A program made the translations under genes and the position numbers. Positions 60,061-64,000 of a DNA stretch of 64,000 nucleotides are shown here, piece by piece. The DNA comes from Mallotus nudiflorus (lineage: Eukaryota > Streptophyta > Magnoliopsida > Malpighiales > Euphorbiaceae): the NCBI GenBank assembly GCA_947683625.1, contig CANTUR010000069.1, forward strand, positions 1,488,001 to 1,552,000, read 5' to 3'. Each line of letters opens with the position of its first letter. The stretch's first letter is position 1. Under the pieces are notes generated by a model. The model was not told where the DNA came from and searched no databases. It saw only the letters and a program-made list of their open reading frames with translations.

Positions 60061-60558
60061 CTACCATAATTTTTGTTCTTTAAGTTTAGAAACATAATAA
60101 AATTCTATTTCTAACTTTTATATAATTAGAAACAGTTTGTGTCACTGTTTTTAAATCTGAAACAGCAAATGGAAGTTTACAAACGCAATTACAAACCGTT
60201 GTTAAAAACAAGAAAAAAAGAAAACATTTAGCAACAGGCAAAACCTCCATTTTAATTTGAAACATAAAAATTCAATTTCTAAATTGGTCTCATTATTGTA
60301 ACCTTAATTTAGAAACGGAAAATTTGGAAAAAATTTTGTTGCAAATTTTCCATTACTATTTTATTCGGATTATGTTTTTATAAATTACCGTCAATTTTTA
60401 GCTCAAAATTTAGAAACAACTATTTATCTGTTTCTAATTTTAATTTCTATTTCATTTTAATATTATTATTTTTCATTCTATTTCAAATTTGTTTCTAAGT
60501 AGAAATGAGAGTATTCTATTTATAATTTTTATTTTTAAATCGATAAATTCTAGTAGTG

Positions 60559-60790
60559 TTGCTACTTACTGATATTTAACTAACACTCAAAAAAAAAAAA
60601 AAAATAGTGAGTGTGTATGGTTATCCTACGTAATTATGTATTTTGCTTTCATTCCTATGGTTATCTTATGCACCAACTTCCACTCGTGGTCACTTAATAC
60701 AAATGTGACTATGTTTAGCTTTTATAAGAATTTCCAATTTTTGGCAATTTTTTTTTTTTGAATGTTAGTTAAATATCAGCAAGTAGCATG
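60559..60790. repeat. MITE 3 (about 232 bp) abutting the CACTA B end
   Basis: The left end 'tgctacttactgatatttaa' + 'ctaacactc' + A-run is inverted at the right end (T-run + 'gaatgttagttaaatatcag' + 'caagtagca'). The inverted ends are about 40 bases. It begins exactly where the CACTA TIR ends. Confidence 0.8.
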
Positions 60791-60824
60791 CTAATTAAAG
60801 AAAAATAGATTACACATATATATT

Positions 60825-60965
60825 GATAAATTCTAGTAATTTTTGTTTCTAAATCAATAAATTTTAACAGTGACGCTACTTGTTGATTGTTAACTAACAC
60901 TCAAAAAAATAAATAGTGTGTTAATGGTTATCCTAGTTAATTATGTGTTTTGCTTTCATTCTTAT
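60825..60965. repeat. Second, diverged copy of CACTA-end/MITE junction
   Basis: 'tttgtttctaaatcaataaa' + 'ttttaacagtgacgctacttg' + 'ttgattgttaactaacactc' repeats the arrangement at 60,520-60,590, and 'ggttatcctagttaattatg' + 'tgttttgctttcattctta' repeats 60,622-60,655. It is cut at 60,966 by LTR-X copy 6. Confidence 0.75.
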
Positions 60966-62601
60966 TGTCACGATCTAAATCCGAGGGGCACGTGACCGGC
61001 ACTAGGGAATAGAAAGGCATAAGGTCCTCGAAATCCGTAGTAAGCCTTAAAGAAAAGATAAACAAATCCTTACAATTTAAAATTTTATTTTTAAAATAGG
61101 ACACATTATCAAATTGTTTTTTCTCAAAATACACATATTCAACTGCTTACATAAAATGTGTTTCAATGTCTTGTATTATAAATCGAATTTAAATCTTATA
61201 CATAAGCGTGGTTACACAAATAAATTACACGATTATGTTTAAACCATACAAATCCTTAGTACATACACTACGGTAGCAACCTAGATTAACACATAGTACA
61301 ACTTACAATGACCTACATAAAATAGTCGGTGAAGAAGAAACTCGGCGTGGAGGTAGTCTGAAATCGAACTCCCAAGCTCCTGAAAAAAAATAAATTGAGG
61401 GGAATCAGACTCACCGAGTAAGTCAATAAAAAGAGTTGTACTGTTTGAAAACCTTTTTGAAAACTATATATATTTGTAGTGAAAATAATTTATAATATAT
61501 AAACATAGCTTTTGAAAAATCTCGATAGAACCCTAAACCCAAAATCTAAATGGCCAACCGGGCCCATTTATTCCAACTAGACTATTGGTCCCCGAGAGCA
61601 AAGGTATCAACCGAGGCACCAAGTCGTAGTCATTCACTTATTCCAAATATATGGCACTGGCAGTCCCCGAGAGCAAAGGCATCGACCGAGGCACCCATCC
61701 CAGTCCATTATCAACCTTACAATCACTGGCGGTCCCCGAGAGCAAAGGCTTCCACCGAAGCACCCGTCCCAATTTAGCATTCACCAATCATATATATATC
61801 GGATCCATCTCTCAATCTCTACCATATGCACATAGTCCTGGTGAATCCCACCGGTAGCCCATTCTACTAAAATTTTCTCAAAATCGATTTTAAATAAATA
61901 AAATACGTTTAAATCTTAAATAACAGCATTAAATTAAACAAATCATATAATCAATATGATAAAAATACGAGCGTATGCATTCTTTAAATAAACACACGCA
62001 CAGATCATTCTATTGACTTACAGGATGAATGTGAAGGCTGACGATCATGCGTCTGCCTCGGTCTCACAACTTCTACTCCGAAATGCTCTAAAAGAAAATA
62101 ACAATTGACTTTTAAAATATGACTATGGAATCAAAACCAACAATCAACAAAACAATGAAATTCCAGGCTGACTCGAGGAAAACCGGGCAAGACTCGCTAG
62201 ACAGGATATAACATAACTAACGTTAGAAATTTTACAGGTATCACATTTTACGAGAAAATCTACCGAAATTTTGACAGAGTCTCCTATGTAAAACGGACAT
62301 CTCTCTACCAAACGTAGAGCCAGACCTGTATAGAAAATGCACTTCTAAAATCCACAACATCCACACTCGAGTCGGGCTCCCAAAACTACACTTAACCTTG
62401 ACCAAGATCACAACTCAACAAAATATCGAGAATTAATAAATAATATTTATTTCTCAAAATACTTATTTCACATACACATATACTAAAAAAAATATACAAA
62501 AACATATAAAATCTCAATTATTCAAAATTAACAACTAAATTTGTATTCCTTCGTCAAAATACAATTATAACCTAATTTAAAACCATTATAATGTATTATA
62601 C

Positions 62602-62643
<42 letters not shown>

Positions 62644-63705
62644 TGGAATTTAATATTTAAAATTTACACTACTTAGGTAAAAATACCAATTAATTTATAA
62701 AAATTGTCTAAACCCCTTAAATATTAATAAAACTAATTAAAATATATATATTTAACTATGTTTAGCGTAAAATTACATTTTTATCCCCCTAAAATACATA
62801 AATTACATAATGTGCTTTTAATACTAAAAATAATTCCTTAAAATTATTTAATCATGCCAAAAATTCATTTTCTCAAAATAAACCTTCCTAAATAATTAAA
62901 ACATTTAATCAACCAACAATTTTCTCCCAAAAATATTTATAAAAATAGTATAAAAATCACAAAAAGTATAACATTCACTAATAATCTCAATTATTAAAAT
63001 TTTATAAATTTTTTATAAGAAATTTTTGAAATTAATAAAAAATATTAATTAATACCCAAATTAACAAACTTATAATTAACATCAAGATTCCTAAACCTAA
63101 AAAAAAAAATCAATACATAAAAATTAACCTTAATTATTCTAATTATTAATTGAGCTCAAATAACAACCAATTAAACTAACTAATTATCAAATAATTTCAA
63201 TACAATTTATGTATAGATTCAATAATCCACCAAAACTATCAAGGAAGAAGAAAGAAAAATCAAAACTAACCTTAACAACCCATTAACCACAACTCAAGTC
63301 CTAAGATCTACCGAAACACCAAAGGAATTTGAGAGGGAAAGAAGAGAATGGGTGAGGAACACTCACTGTCCGGCAAGGCAGTTGGAAGAGGAAGAAGAGG
63401 ACGTGCCACCACCACCGGAAATGGGGACGACGAAGGCAGCTCGACACCATAAGGAGATGGCACGGACAGAGGACCAAAGCTGGGCAGGACGGGAGGATGC
63501 AGGGCTGCTGTGCGAGGAGAAGAAGGTGCTGCCTCATGAGGAAGAAGGAAGGTAGCTACTGCAACACTCCAGCAAGCTCAATGCATGGCGGCGATGGAGT
63601 TCTCAGGCGAAGGGGAAGGTGGCACAGTGAGGTTGAGAGAGGGCATGGGTGGCAGATGGAGAAGGAGGGTGTTGGTGGGGAGTTTTTTTTCTCGGGCCAA
63701 TGCTT

Positions 63706-63773
<68 letters not shown>

Positions 63774-63879
63774 TACATGCACATATATATATATATACAC
63801 AAATTATTTTAATGCACACATCCACCTAAATAATATTTAACCTAAATTATTTATATATGTGTACATATATATAAGTAGG

Positions 63880-63948
<69 letters not shown>

Positions 63949-64000
63949 TTATTTATTTATTTATTTATAAATATGTATATGTGCATGTACATGGAAACAC
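60966..64000 (-). mobile_element. LTR-X copy 6, cut by window end
   Basis: It begins TGTCACGATCTAAATCC. Array at 61,585-61,770; hairpin block at 62,303-62,319 with one mismatch; (TA)n at 62,601-62,637; GC-rich island at about 63,330-63,680; long (TA)n tracts at 63,710-63,770 and about 63,880-63,942. The expected GGGTATTACA end is not reached, so its solo status and target duplication cannot be judged. Open frames at 61,550-61,857 are translations of the array, and those at 63,301-63,840 of the island and TA tract. Confidence 0.9.

Larger units (their letters stand above)
50981..60558 (-). mobile_element. CACTA element B (right end present, left end lost)
   Basis: The right end at 60,551-60,558 reads TAGTAGTG, i.e. 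CACTACTAGAATTTATC in sense direction. It is preceded by about 500 bases of subterminal repeats on TTTAGAAAC/GTTTCTAA motifs (60,060-60,540). The minus strand carries TNP2 (56.8-53.1 kb) then the start of a second gene (51,718 leftwards). The left part is cut at 50,980 by the Tat element. Subterminal motifs differ from those of CACTA A, so it is another family. Confidence 0.8.

Overview
This window reads as heterochromatic plant nuclear DNA, most likely from a flowering plant and probably a dicot (the dicot part is a guess). It is very AT-rich. It contains plant-specific Ty3/gypsy lineages (Athila, Tat, and a long-LTR family with a tRNA-iMet primer site), plant CACTA (En/Spm) transposons with TNP2, DUF4216 and Ptta-type transposase domains, a plant mobile domain (PMD) pseudogene, and many TA microsatellites. 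I found no intact host gene, tRNA, rRNA or CRISPR array. Every recognisable coding stretch is a transposon relic with stops or frameshifts, so nearly all coding entries are pseudogenes.

Layout. 1-8.6 kb: the 3' half of a Tat-type retrotransposon. It has the integrase end, a repeat-bearing 3' UTR, a PMD gene in antisense, and an LTR-like segment with a 41-bp minisatellite and a TATA box. 8.9-10.35 kb: an Athila integrase on the minus strand. 10.35-10.6 kb: an LTR scrap. 11.4-14.77 kb: a plus-strand Athila relic (protease, RT, RNase H) interrupted by a CACTA scrap. 14.77-17.74 kb: an LTR followed by a tRNA-iMet primer site. 19.04 kb: a CACTA end. About 19.8-30.47 kb: a second Athila element from 5' LTR to polypurine tract, with a 3.2-kb solo LTR inserted inside its RT. 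30.47-39.44 kb: CACTA element A, holding two MITEs and a 3.55-kb solo LTR. 39.44-44.9 kb: a plus-oriented LTR with a minus-oriented solo LTR nested in it. 44.9-50.98 kb: a gag-only Tat derivative flanked by two ~1.24-kb LTRs. 50.98-60.56 kb: CACTA element B. 60.56-60.96 kb: a duplicated MITE/CACTA-end segment. 60.97 kb to the window end: one more LTR, cut by the edge.

The dominant theme is one LTR family ('LTR-X' below), present in seven copies: TGTAATACC... to ...GGGTCGTGACA in its sense direction. Three copies are complete solo LTRs with perfect 5-bp target duplications, and no copy in the window carries its own gag-pol. The copies share an unusual architecture: two TA microsatellites at fixed positions, a fast-diverging GC-rich island ending in a splice-donor-like motif, a short hairpin block, and a three-unit ~72-bp tandem array. 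I see no new defence, metabolic or regulatory system. The interest lies in nesting history, LTR architecture and the antisense PMD gene.
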